48,658 nt of DNA, taken from the NCBI GenBank assembly GCA_964605235.1, contig CAZSBB010000046.1, forward strand, positions 1-48,658, written 5' to 3'. Source of the stretch: CAZSBB01 sp964605235 (GTDB taxonomy: Bacteria; Planctomycetota; Phycisphaerae; Phycisphaerales; Phycisphaeraceae). Positions 24,814-33,268 of the stretch are shown here, one piece after another (position 1 is the stretch's first letter; every line of letters begins with the position of its first letter). The translations under genes were made by a program, and so were the position numbers. The notes below the pieces were generated by a model. The model worked only from the letters and a program-made list of their open reading frames with translations, was not told the origin of the DNA and searched no databases.

Positions 24814-26132
24814 GCCGGCTCCGCTGCGCGTGACTGGGGTTGGGATGAGGTGGCCGCCCGCGGCGCGGGTGCCTTGCCGGGCTCGACCGTTGAGATGCTC
24901 TGCGCCACTTCCGGGGGCGGGGGCAGGGGCAGTTGCCGTTGAAAGCGCTGAATCAGCGGCGTCAGGCAGTTGGTCAGATCGAATCGTTGGTACAACCACG
25001 CGCGTCCCTCTTTCGCCAATTGCTGCGCCAGCGTCGGGTCCTGGAACAATCGTTCGATCGCGTCGGCGAGCTGGGCGGGGTCTTGCGGCTCCACCAGCAG
25101 GCCGGTGCGTTCATGCACGATCAGGTCGGGGATGCCCACGAGCCGGGTGGAGATGACGGGCAGACCACACGCCAGCGCTTCCATGAGCATCTGGGGCAGG
25201 CCGTCCACGTCGTTGTCGCGGGACCAGACGCACGGCAGGCAGTAGACGTCGCCCTGGTGCATGAAAGCGGGAATCGCCTCCTGCTTGAGCATCTGTCCGG
25301 TGAGGCTGACGCAATCGTCCAGCCCCGCCGCCGTGACCTGTTGCCGCAGTTCTCCCTCCAGCGGGCCGTTGCCGCCGATGATGCAATCGAACGCCACGCC
25401 GCGCTCCTTGAGCAGACGGCACGCTTCCAACAGAACCCCGAATCCCTTCTTTTCCACCAATCGCCCGGACGCCAGCAGACGTGGACGCACATTGCGGACG
25501 GGTTGCTCGGGCAAGTGAAACTGGGCAAGATCGATGCCGCAGTAGACGACCTGCAGCTTGGCGTCGTCGGCTCCGAGCTGGCGGAAGAAATCGCGGTGGA
25601 ACTCGGAGATGCAGATGATGAACTTGGCGCGGCGAACCTTATCCCGCAGCGCCACGCGATCGCGGAACAGGTCGGCCGCGTGCCCGGTGAAGCTGAACGG
25701 CTTATTGAGCAGCCACCCGCCATACATCCCCACGGTGCCGCTGGAATGCACCCATTGGCAATGGATCAGGCTCATCGGCTCATGCCGCACCTGCCGCGCC
25801 CAGTGACAGGCGACGAAGAAGTGCGCCAGCGCCGCCAGCCGCGCCCGCAGATGCTCGCGTTCGCCGAACAACGCATTGCCCAATGCCGCCCAGAAGCGCG
25901 TGCCAAACAGCAGCGGCGCCAGCAGGACCGACACCAGCAGACCCACCGGCGGCAGCGGGTAAATGCCGCGTGTCGCGCGGTCGAGTTCCTGTGCCCACGG
26001 CGAGGCATGAAACGTCGCCTCAGGCTTGCGCAACGCATGCAGCGTCACCGGCACGCCCGCCTGCCGCACGTGCAGCAGCTCGTTGGCGACCCAGGCGTTG
26101 CCGATGCCGTTGGTGGTCATGTAGTGAATCAT
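24810..26132 (-). CDS. Family 4 glycosyltransferase
   Basis: A 440-residue GT-B enzyme. The N-terminal acceptor domain starts MIHYMTTNGIGNAWVANELL and resembles WcaL/colanic-acid-type transferases (HCQWVHSSGTVGMYGGWLL, about residues 121-139). The C-terminal donor domain begins near RPRLLASGRLVEKKGF (about 219-234), and the E-x7-E-like site is VDGLPQMLMEALACGLPVIS (about 325-344). The tail of ~40 residues is Pro/Ala/Ser-rich and dispensable-looking. It may transfer a sugar from an NDP donor; direct neighbourhood to hddA suggests heptose, but that is a guess. The ATG at 26132 is used; a longer frame would run into the repeat copy at 26156. Confidence 0.9.
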   Translation of the reverse strand: MIHYMTTNGIGNAWVANELLHVRQAGVPVTLHALRKPEATFHASPWAQELDRATRGIYPLPPVGLLVSVLLAPLLFGTRFWAALGNALFGEREHLRARLAALAHFFVACHWARQVRHEPMSLIHCQWVHSSGTVGMYGGWLLNKPFSFTGHAADLFRDRVALRDKVRRAKFIICISEFHRDFFRQLGADDAKLQVVYCGIDLAQFHLPEQPVRNVRPRLLASGRLVEKKGFGVLLEACRLLKERGVAFDCIIGGNGPLEGELRQQVTAAGLDDCVSLTGQMLKQEAIPAFMHQGDVYCLPCVWSRDNDVDGLPQMLMEALACGLPVISTRLVGIPDLIVHERTGLLVEPQDPAQLADAIERLFQDPTLAQQLAKEGRAWLYQRFDLTNCLTPLIQRFQRQLPLPPPPEVAQSISTVEPGKAPAPRAATSSQPQSRAAEPA

Positions 26133-26155
26133 GGAATGAAGCGTCCCGATGAATG

Positions 26156-26252
26156 ACGAGCCCCGACCGTGAGGAAGGGGTTGAATGGGGTGTCGACAGG
26201 CCAATCGTTATGCGGCTACGCCGCAACCGCTTGCTGACGCGCGCGGCTCGTT
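26156..26252. repeat. Palindromic repeat, copy D (diverged)
   Basis: The left side (ACGAGCCCCGACCGTGAGGA onward, with GGGGTTG) and right side (GCTGACGCGCGCGGCTCGTT) keep the plan of the copies at 2557 and 2711, but the middle differs and includes its own short palindrome (ATGCGGCTACGCCGCA). It fills most of the 141-bp gap between two glycosyltransferase genes, the widest gap in this part of the operon. Confidence 0.65.
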
Positions 26253-26273
26253 GCCGAAGCGTCACCCTCAGCC

Positions 26274-27305
26274 TCACGCCGGGGCCTGGGCAGCCTTGTA
26301 TTCAATGAGTTCGCTGCGCTTGCCGCGCCAGCGATTGAGCTGATATTTCCAGATGCCCAGCGCCTGCGGATACTTCGCCAGCAGGCAGAACCAGGCGTAC
26401 AGCGCGCACTCGCCCCAGCCTTTGCCGCGCCGCCGACGGGTCAGCGCCATGCGCGCCAGCCACAGCAGATGCAGCAGCACCAGAGCGCCCGCCGCGGCCG
26501 CGAAACCCCAGTGCCACAGGGACAAACCCAGCAGCGCCAGCAGCAGCGCCGGCATGGCCGCGCCCCAGATGACGCTGCTGCGCACCGGCTTGCGGTTGTA
26601 GCGCTCCGGCCCGGCGCCGTGCAGATGCGCGCCCTCGGCGTAAGCATGGCCGGCGCGGAGCGTGCGCTTCCACCACTGTGAAAACCGCGCCATCGCGGCA
26701 TCGTGGCGCGTCATCTCCGCGCCCAGTCGCAGAAAGCGCCAGCCCCCCTGCCGCAGCCGATAGCACAGTTCGCCTTCCTCGCCGGCGATCATGCGTTCGT
26801 CAAAACCATTGACGGCCGCGAACGCCGCCACGCGGAACATCGCATCGCCGCCCACCGCCGCCACCGCGCCCACCGGCGTATCCCACTCCATGTCGCACAG
26901 CCAGTTGTACAGCGAGGCTTCGGGATGCCGCTCGCGCCGCCGCCCCGCCACCGCCGCCAAGCCTTCATCCGCCGCCAGCGCGGGCAGCGCCGTCGCCAGC
27001 CAGTCGTGGTCCACTTCGCAGTCGCCATCGACAAACTGCACGTAGCGCGCGGCAGGCGCCATCTCGCCGAGCTTGCGGAAGCCGGCGTTGCGTCCCCGCG
27101 CCATGGTGAAGGGACGCGAGAGGTCCAGGTCCACCACGGTCACCCCCAGCGAACGGGCGAACGCCACGCTGCCGTCGGTGGAGCCGGAGTCGACATAGAC
27201 GATGTGCGCCGCCTGCCCATGCAAGGAGAGCAGACAGCGTTTGAGACGCTCGCCTTCATTGCGGCCGATCACCACGGCGCCAAGTTGTTCGGCGGCTGCA
27301 TTCAT
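26274..27305 (-). CDS. Family 2 glycosyltransferase with C-terminal membrane helices
   Basis: A 343-residue GT2 enzyme. GT-A marks: GAVVIGRNEGERLKRCL (residues 9-25), VYVDSGSTDGSV (about 36-47), FVDGDCEVDHDW (about 90-101) as the DxD site, and FDERMIAGEEGELCYRL (about 171-187) as the acceptor/catalytic region with EE. Two hydrophobic segments near residues 245-285 (AAMPALLLALLGLSLWHWG and ALVLLHLLWLARMAL) anchor it in the membrane. The form resembles succinoglycan/mycofactocin-type GT2 enzymes. It starts in a 4-nt overlap with the STELLO-like gene. Confidence 0.9.
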   Translation of the reverse strand: MNAAAEQLGAVVIGRNEGERLKRCLLSLHGQAAHIVYVDSGSTDGSVAFARSLGVTVVDLDLSRPFTMARGRNAGFRKLGEMAPAARYVQFVDGDCEVDHDWLATALPALAADEGLAAVAGRRRERHPEASLYNWLCDMEWDTPVGAVAAVGGDAMFRVAAFAAVNGFDERMIAGEEGELCYRLRQGGWRFLRLGAEMTRHDAAMARFSQWWKRTLRAGHAYAEGAHLHGAGPERYNRKPVRSSVIWGAAMPALLLALLGLSLWHWGFAAAAGALVLLHLLWLARMALTRRRRGKGWGECALYAWFCLLAKYPQALGIWKYQLNRWRGKRSELIEYKAAQAPA

Positions 27306-28321
27306 GCCTGCACCGGCGTCTCACTGAGCAGTTTTTCCGCGCTGGTCAGCCACGCCCGCACAATCGGCAGCTCGCTGTCCTTCAGGAAGCCGTCGCGCAC
27401 CAGCGCCTCGTAGCACACGCTGACGCTGCGGAAGAGGTCCCCGCCGTCGAGCGTGAGTTTTTCCAGCGTCCGGCGAATCGAATCATTGTGGAGGTAGCCC
27501 GACACCTCATCAGCGAAGTCACGCATCAGGTCGTGCTCGTTGCGCTCCTGATACACCGTCGGCGCGCGGAAGATCACGCCTTCGCCCAGCTCCCACAGGC
27601 AGCGCTGGGCGACGAAGCTGCGCCAGATGTCGGTCATGCGGAAGCTGCACGTGGCGGGCAGATACAGCAGCGGGAACACCGCGCGCCGCAGCAGCGTGGC
27701 CTGCGTGTTGAAGGGACACCACACGCCGGGCGCGAGCATCACCGGCCCACGCTCCGCGTTGAAGTTGATCGGCAGCGGACGGGTCAGCCGGTACACCGCG
27801 TCGACGTCCGGGTTCTCATCCGCGAGATCCTGCACGATCAGCGGCGTGCGCGTTTCCGCCTTGAGCGCGGTGGTCGGCTCCGCCTGCACGTACTGCAAGG
27901 GCAAGCCCCTGGGCCAGATCACTTCATCGCTGAACAGGCGGTAGACGTTGAACCACGGGTCATCGCAGGTGAGCGTGTCCACCGGCAGTTGCTCGGGCAC
28001 GGCAGCCCAGAACGGCTGGCGGGGAATGTTGTCGTCATCGGTTTCCTGCACCCACTGCACGCCGCGCGCCATCGCCACGAGATAGCCCACGTTCTTGCGG
28101 GCGTAATGCCGGGTGGGCAGCACGGCACACAGGTCCGCGTACTCGGCGACCTGACGCTCGATGCTGTAGTACTCGCCCACGCCGGCGTAAGCCGCGTCAG
28201 GCGTCTTGGTGTCGCCGACCACGATGAACGGCCAGCCGCGCTGGGCAGCGCCGGCCGCCAGCGCCTCCACCACCGCATTGGGGTTGAAGATGGTCGTGAT
28301 GATGAGCGCACGTTCGGACAT
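27302..28321 (-). CDS. STELLO/DUF288-like glycosyltransferase-family protein
   Basis: A 339-residue protein with the DUF288 (STELLO) pattern: RALIITTIFNPNAVVEALA (residues 4-22), GWPFIVVGDTKTPDAAY (about 29-45), YYSIERQVAEYADLCAVLP (about 51-69), HYARKNVGYLVAMARGVQWV (about 72-91) and then QETDDDNIP (about 92-100), the acidic metal-binding cluster. In plants STELLO proteins are Golgi proteins tied to cellulose synthase assembly and carry a GT-A-like fold; a role in glycan assembly here is inference from family and context. Central aromatic-rich segments follow. The ATG at 28321 is used; an upstream frame to 28390 begins in a hairpin repeat. Confidence 0.75.
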   Translation of the reverse strand: MSERALIITTIFNPNAVVEALAAGAAQRGWPFIVVGDTKTPDAAYAGVGEYYSIERQVAEYADLCAVLPTRHYARKNVGYLVAMARGVQWVQETDDDNIPRQPFWAAVPEQLPVDTLTCDDPWFNVYRLFSDEVIWPRGLPLQYVQAEPTTALKAETRTPLIVQDLADENPDVDAVYRLTRPLPINFNAERGPVMLAPGVWCPFNTQATLLRRAVFPLLYLPATCSFRMTDIWRSFVAQRCLWELGEGVIFRAPTVYQERNEHDLMRDFADEVSGYLHNDSIRRTLEKLTLDGGDLFRSVSVCYEALVRDGFLKDSELPIVRAWLTSAEKLLSETPVQA

Positions 28322-28390
28322 GAGCGGGTTCTCCCTGGGTCGTCGTTGATTCAAGCAGTCAAACATGTACCACCGATACACTGCGTCCAT

Positions 28391-28419
28391 TTAGCCCCCG
28401 GCGACGCGCCGGGGGCTAA
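28391..28419. repeat. 13-3-13 hairpin repeat, copy 3 (perfect, compensated)
   Basis: TTAGCCCCCGGCG, loop ACG, CGCCGGGGGCTAA: a perfect stem, flanked by CCAT on the left and GTGAGCG on the right. Compared with the copy at 12598, the inner stem differs on both arms so that pairing is kept. It lies in the 106-bp gap between two minus-strand genes. Confidence 0.9.
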
Positions 28420-28427
28420 GTGAGCGC

Positions 28428-29627
28428 TCACCCGCCGCGCGCCCGCGCCTGGGCGATGCCGGCGAGGATGCGCTGGGCGGTTTGCTCCCACGAGTAGTTG
28501 TCGAGCACGAATTTCTGCGCGGTCTGACCCATCGCCACCACACGCTGCGGATCGCGCGCCGCCTGGCGAAAGACCTCGGCGATGGCGGTGGGCGTGGGAT
28601 CATCAATGCAGAAGCCGTGGGCGCCGTGGTTGGTCAGTTCGGGGATGGAGTTGCGGTTAAGCCCCACCACCGGCAACCCGCACGCCATGGCTTCGAGATA
28701 CACCAGACCCCACGGCTCATTGCGCGAGGGCATGGCGAAGAGCGTTGATTCATGGAACAGACGCTGCAGTTCCTCCTTGGCGATGTGCCCATGCACGCTC
28801 AGGCCCGGCAGCTTGGGGAGCTGATCCTTGTAGCTCTCCTGGCCGACGATGTGCAGGCGCAGGTTCGGGCAATCCTGTTGGGCGAGCTTGAAGGCGTCGA
28901 GCACCAAGTCGCCGCCCTTGTCGGCAAAGCGCGCCTTGGCGACGAACAGCACGGTGACTTCATCGGTGCGTTTGCTGCCGGTGAAGGGTTCGATCCAGCC
29001 GCGCCCGGTGCCGACGCTGCTCAAGCGCGCCGGGTCGACGCCGTAGTGTTCGATGAGGTTCTGCTGTACGTACTGGCCGATGGTGAAGATGTGCGTCATC
29101 TGGCGGTACGCCTGACCTTCGCATGCATCCGCATCGCGCGCCAAGCGCGGCTTCCACCGGCCCTGCTGCGTCGAACGACCCGACCACAGGTTGAAGGTGG
29201 TGTCCAGCAACAGGTAATGCCGCCGCCCGTCGCCCAGCTGCGCCAAGGGCAGATGACCCGCGCCAAAATGCAGCACATCGGTGTCGCCGGCGGTCAGGCT
29301 GCGCTCGGTGTGGCGCGCCCGCAGATGGCGAAAGATCTTGCCGCGCTCATGCTGATAGGAGCCGCCGTACCACAGCAACGACGCCAGCTTGGCGAGCTTG
29401 CGCGGCAGGCGGCCGACAGGCACGTCAGCGCTGATGGTGTGGCCCAGAGCGTGCTGGGCCGCGAGAGCCTTGCACACTTTTTCGGGGGTGCCCGACCAGG
29501 AGCGCGGGTCCAGCGGATCGCCGAACTCGCACACCGCGGTGACCAGCGCGGCTGCGCTGGGCGCTTGCGGGCGCTGGCTGCGGGATGCGGAAGCGGGATT
29601 CATTGCCAATGACGCGGCCATGCTCAT
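28428..29627 (-). CDS. Family 4 glycosyltransferase
   Basis: A 399-residue GT-B enzyme. The N-terminal half (VTAVCEFGDPLDPRSWSGTP, about residues 29-48) binds the acceptor. The donor half shows VTVLFVAKARFADKGGDLVL (about 224-243), and the E-x7-E site is SRNEPWGLVYLEAMACGLPV (about 307-326). In the family the first Glu aids catalysis and the second contacts the nucleotide. It retains all main features and is a plausible NDP-sugar transferase of the repeat unit. The ATG at 29627 overlaps the upstream gene's stop by 4 nt. The first ~25 residues are Ala/Ser-rich and may be dispensable; a second in-frame ATG lies two codons downstream. Confidence 0.9.
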   Translation of the reverse strand: MSMAASLAMNPASASRSQRPQAPSAAALVTAVCEFGDPLDPRSWSGTPEKVCKALAAQHALGHTISADVPVGRLPRKLAKLASLLWYGGSYQHERGKIFRHLRARHTERSLTAGDTDVLHFGAGHLPLAQLGDGRRHYLLLDTTFNLWSGRSTQQGRWKPRLARDADACEGQAYRQMTHIFTIGQYVQQNLIEHYGVDPARLSSVGTGRGWIEPFTGSKRTDEVTVLFVAKARFADKGGDLVLDAFKLAQQDCPNLRLHIVGQESYKDQLPKLPGLSVHGHIAKEELQRLFHESTLFAMPSRNEPWGLVYLEAMACGLPVVGLNRNSIPELTNHGAHGFCIDDPTPTAIAEVFRQAARDPQRVVAMGQTAQKFVLDNYSWEQTAQRILAGIAQARARGG

Positions 29628-30823
29628 GCGCTCTGTTCCTGGGGTTGCTCGTGGGGGGCCGCGACGGCGCGACCGGCAAGGATGTCGCCGATGAAATCGG
29701 CATAAGCGCGGGCGATGCTGCTCCACGCGAAACGGCGCTGCGCCAATGCCCGCCGCGCCTGCTGTTGTTCGGCCTGGTTTTGCGTCAGCGCGTGTTGCAG
29801 CGCGGCCGCCACCTTCCGGGGGTCGCCGGTGTCAACCAGCAGGGCCTGGTCTTCAAAGGTCCAGCGGGTGACGTCGCGGTCGTGGGTGACGATGGGCAGG
29901 CCGGTCGCCAGCGCTTCGATGTACGCATTGGCGCTGGGCTCGACCTGGCTCATGTGCAGCATGGCGTCGGCGCAGCGGTACAGCTCGGGCATCTGCTGGC
30001 GCGGCACGGTCAGGCGCTGGAAGCGCGCCCCCAGCAGTCGCCGGCCGGTGTCTTCCACCTCGCGGCGCAGGGCGCCGTCGCCCGCCACCACCACATGCAC
30101 GTTGGGCACCAGCGCGGCCGCTTCCACGCCTTCCACCACGCGCTTGGTGCGATCCAGCGCGCTGACCATCAGCACCACCGGCACATCCTCGGGCAGGTTG
30201 AACAGCGCGCGCTGGCGCGGGCCGGGGGTGAAGCGGCGCGGGTCCACGCCATTGGGAATCAGCCGGGCGGGCCAGCGGTCACAGTTGCGGGCGAAGTATT
30301 CCGGGTTCGTGCAGACGAGTCCATCGCAGTGAAAACGCTTGACGGGTTTGTCCGGGCAGTAGGCGGGGAAGTCGCCGTTCTGCGTGACGTACAGATGCGC
30401 CGGGCGGCGACCGCGTGCGCGCCGGCCGCGCAGCAGCCAGTTCATGTAGGGATAGGTGCAGGCGACGGTCACGTCATACGCGCCGGGCTGGTAGCGCCAC
30501 AGGGCGCCAGGCAGGAAGGTGATTTCCTCATAACCGCCATGCCCGCGCAGGCGCCGGATTTCCGGAATCCATTCCAGCTTGTGGCGACAGATGCACGGGC
30601 TGCGCAGGAAGCGGTACGGCTCCTCAGCGCGGGCTTCTCCCGAACCGAGCAGCGTGACCTCAAAGCCATCGAGCCGGGCGAGTTCGCGGGCGACGGATTC
30701 AAACGCCGTCTCCGCGCCGCGATTGATGCGATGCAACCCCGGCAAGGCAAACAGCACGCGCGTCCCCCCGGAAGCTGGGGGGCGGATGCCAGTGGCCTTA
30801 GGTTGGGCGAGCAGACTGGTCAT
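29624..30823 (-). CDS. Family 4 glycosyltransferase
   Basis: A 399-residue GT-B enzyme. The N-terminal domain has GTRVLFALPGLHRINRGAET (about residues 19-38), including the INRGAE loop typical of GT4 acceptor domains. The donor domain shows LIPNGVDPRRFTPG (about 192-205), VVLMVSALDRTKRV (about 220-233), VVVAGDGALRREVE (about 247-260) and the E-x7-E site VEPSANAYIEALATGLPIVT (about 295-314). All catalytic elements are present. The substrate is unknown. It ends and begins in 4-nt overlaps with its neighbours, so it belongs to the same transcript. Confidence 0.9.
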   Translation of the reverse strand: MTSLLAQPKATGIRPPASGGTRVLFALPGLHRINRGAETAFESVARELARLDGFEVTLLGSGEARAEEPYRFLRSPCICRHKLEWIPEIRRLRGHGGYEEITFLPGALWRYQPGAYDVTVACTYPYMNWLLRGRRARGRRPAHLYVTQNGDFPAYCPDKPVKRFHCDGLVCTNPEYFARNCDRWPARLIPNGVDPRRFTPGPRQRALFNLPEDVPVVLMVSALDRTKRVVEGVEAAALVPNVHVVVAGDGALRREVEDTGRRLLGARFQRLTVPRQQMPELYRCADAMLHMSQVEPSANAYIEALATGLPIVTHDRDVTRWTFEDQALLVDTGDPRKVAAALQHALTQNQAEQQQARRALAQRRFAWSSIARAYADFIGDILAGRAVAAPHEQPQEQSA

Positions 30824-31767
30824 GCGAATAGTCGTCCCGTCAGCAGGCCCACCACGGCGCGGGCATCGGCATAGCGATCCGTCGCGTGGCGCAGGCGGTA
30901 ACACAGCACGCGCGCCGACCACACCACGATGTCCGTCAGCCGCAGCGACCACTCGGCGACGTGGCCGTAGCACTTGCGCTGCACCAGGTAGCGCGCCTGC
31001 CAGGCGAACTTGCTGCGGAGCTGGCGCGAGAGCTTGGCGCCGTCGCTGGACTGAGCGCCCAGATGGGTGATCCACACGGTCGGGTCATAGCGGCGGCGGT
31101 AGCCGGCGCGGGCGATGCGGTAATTCAGTTCCACATCTTCGCCATAGAAGAAGAAGTCTTCGTCCATGGGACCGATCTGGCGGAGCAACTCGCCGCGCAC
31201 CAGCATGAAGGCGCCGCCGATCCATTCGACATCACGGGCCTCGGTGTTGCGGTCCCAGCCCAGGTCCTGCTGATCCGCCCAGCCGAACAGGCGCGGGAAG
31301 CGCCAGGGCAAGCCCAGGGCGCAGGCGAGGCTGCGCGCCGGCGTGGGGGCTTTGCGGGCGGTGGTCTGCACGGTGCCGTCGCCTTCAATCAGCTTGCAGC
31401 TGAGCGCCCCGATGGTCGCGTCGGCGCGCATCTGCTGCACGAGATATTGCAGGCTGCCCGGCTGAATCAACGTGTCGCTGTTGAGCAGCAGCACGAAGTC
31501 CGCTTCATCGCGGTAGAGCTGCCAGCCGCGGTTGAGCCCCCCGCCGTAGCCATGGTTCCGCGGCAGGGCGAGGACTTCGCAGCAATCGTCCCAGCCGGCG
31601 TCGGCAATGGCTTGCGTGAGGCGCGGCACGGAGTCGTCGGCGGAGTGGTTGTCCACCACCACGGCGCGGCTGTCGCCGATGGCGCGCAGCTCCGGCGCCA
31701 GCGACGCCAGGCAGTCGCGCGTCAGGTCCGGGGTACGGAAGTTCACAATGACCACGAGCAGATTCAT
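30820..31767 (-). CDS. Family 2 glycosyltransferase, rhamnosyltransferase-like
   Basis: A 315-residue GT2 enzyme of the WbbL/rhamnosyltransferase type: VVIVNFRTPDLTRDCLASL (residues 5-23), AVVVDNHSADDSV (about 35-47), LPRNHGYGGGLNRG (about 68-81), LLLNSDTLIQPG (about 93-104) as the metal site, and EWIGGAFMLVRGELLRQIG followed by FFFYGEDVELNYRIARAGY (about 190-220) with the catalytic ED. The C-terminal segment is partly hydrophobic. The donor is often dTDP-rhamnose in this group, but no rhamnose-biosynthesis genes lie in this window. The gene ends in a 4-nt overlap with the following GT4. Confidence 0.92.
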   Translation of the reverse strand: MNLLVVIVNFRTPDLTRDCLASLAPELRAIGDSRAVVVDNHSADDSVPRLTQAIADAGWDDCCEVLALPRNHGYGGGLNRGWQLYRDEADFVLLLNSDTLIQPGSLQYLVQQMRADATIGALSCKLIEGDGTVQTTARKAPTPARSLACALGLPWRFPRLFGWADQQDLGWDRNTEARDVEWIGGAFMLVRGELLRQIGPMDEDFFFYGEDVELNYRIARAGYRRRYDPTVWITHLGAQSSDGAKLSRQLRSKFAWQARYLVQRKCYGHVAEWSLRLTDIVVWSARVLCYRLRHATDRYADARAVVGLLTGRLFA

Positions 31768-31770
31768 GGG

Positions 31771-33210
31771 TCAGCGCACCTTGGCTGTGGGAGCCACCGT
31801 GGGACGTCGCGGGCTGCCGCCGCGCCCCCCGGCGCCGGGACGTTTCATCACGCGGCCGCCGACCAGCCACGCCAGACGCTGGAACCAGCCATAGCCATCG
31901 CCGCGCGCCATCAGCACCTGGCTGGCGGTGGTGGTCAGGCCGCCGGCGGCGACGAGGTAGGCGGTGGTGTGCATGGCGTTGAACAAGCTGTCGACCACGA
32001 ACACGCAGCAGGTCACGGCGACGATCGCCACCGGGGCGATTTCCGCGCGTTTCCAGTAGCGGACGGGATACGCCTTGAGCGCCAGCAGCACCGGCAGGAG
32101 GAACATGCTGGTCCACGCCGCCAGGCCCACGATGCCGAACTTGCCCAGGGCGGTGATCCACAAGCCGTCGGGAATCGTGCCTTCATTGACGAAGTACCGA
32201 CCCCATCGGCCCCAACCCAGCCACGGTCGGAGCATCGCCTTCTCGGCGATCTGGGTTTCGTTGAACAGACGCGTCAGCAGCGAGAAGGAGCGCTTCTCGC
32301 CGAAGATCGCCACCGACCAGTCGTAGAGGATCATGCCGTCCCAGTAGCCCCCGCCGCGGAAAAACATGTACAGCGGCGGGAGCAGCGCCAGCAGGAAGAT
32401 CGGCCAGGGTTTGCGCAGGTGCCGCATCAGCCACAGCACGCCCAGGCCCAGCAGCAGCAGGGTCAGGGCGAAGGTGCTCTTGACCAGGATGGTGGTCGCC
32501 AGGCAGATGCCCACGATCATCCACATCGGCACGATCCACAGCCGGCGCAGGCCGCGGGCATACCACATCCACACCGCCGCGATGGTGCCGCAGGTCATCC
32601 ACAGGCCGACCATCAGGCCGTGGTTCATGAACACCACCGGCCGCCAGCCGCCATAGCGTTTGGCCTGGAAGATGTTCGCCTGGGAAAAGCCATAGAACAT
32701 GCGGTGGAGCTGCGGGCTCATCTTCATCTCATACCAGCAGAAGGGCATGTAGATGAGCGCCCCGAGAATCACGCCCACCGCCAGGTCGCGCATGGCTTCG
32801 AGGTCGGTCAGATACAGCCGGCCCAGGAAGTAGGGGATGCCCCAGATGACCGCGTTTTCGAGGATCGCCGAGATGCCGTCGTACGCGCCCAGGTCGTTGC
32901 TCAGCGAGGTGAAGAACGGGCAGATGCACCAGATCAGCGCCGGGATGTCGTAGGGCAGGAAGCGGAAGTTCACCAGCCGCTTCCAGTCGAACAGGATCAC
33001 GCCCGCCAGCAGGCAGTAGGAGATGGCGCCCAGTTTGTCGTAATCGGGCAGGCCGGCGAAGTGGAAGACGTGATTGGGCAGGAACAGCATGCCCAGGATG
33101 CTGGCGGCGATGACCGCCCGGCGGGCCGGGAGGATCAGGAACAGCGCCAGTGTGAAGGGCAGCCAGCCGCCCATCACCATGACGCCGAACATGGAAAGTT
33201 TGCTGCTCAT
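31771..33210 (-). CDS. Wzy/O-antigen ligase-like polysaccharide polymerase
   Basis: A 479-residue polytopic membrane protein with about ten to eleven hydrophobic segments; it starts MSSKLSMFGVMVMGGWLPFTL. A large extracytoplasmic loop follows the middle helices (about residues 300-350) and holds WLGWGRWGRYFVNEGTIPDGLW, the kind of glycine/aromatic loop seen in Wzy polymerases and WaaL ligases, with ALGKFGIVGLAAW after it. The likely role is to join flipped repeat units. The ATG at 33210 is chosen because GAAGGA lies about 10 nt upstream. A Gly/Arg-rich cytosolic tail closes the protein. Polymerase versus ligase cannot be separated by sequence alone. Confidence 0.8.
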   Translation of the reverse strand: MSSKLSMFGVMVMGGWLPFTLALFLILPARRAVIAASILGMLFLPNHVFHFAGLPDYDKLGAISYCLLAGVILFDWKRLVNFRFLPYDIPALIWCICPFFTSLSNDLGAYDGISAILENAVIWGIPYFLGRLYLTDLEAMRDLAVGVILGALIYMPFCWYEMKMSPQLHRMFYGFSQANIFQAKRYGGWRPVVFMNHGLMVGLWMTCGTIAAVWMWYARGLRRLWIVPMWMIVGICLATTILVKSTFALTLLLLGLGVLWLMRHLRKPWPIFLLALLPPLYMFFRGGGYWDGMILYDWSVAIFGEKRSFSLLTRLFNETQIAEKAMLRPWLGWGRWGRYFVNEGTIPDGLWITALGKFGIVGLAAWTSMFLLPVLLALKAYPVRYWKRAEIAPVAIVAVTCCVFVVDSLFNAMHTTAYLVAAGGLTTTASQVLMARGDGYGWFQRLAWLVGGRVMKRPGAGGRGGSPRRPTVAPTAKVR

Positions 33211-33268
33211 AACGACGGCATCCTTCAGTCGCGCCACCGCGGGCGGCGCGGGGTTCCCTCAAGCATCC

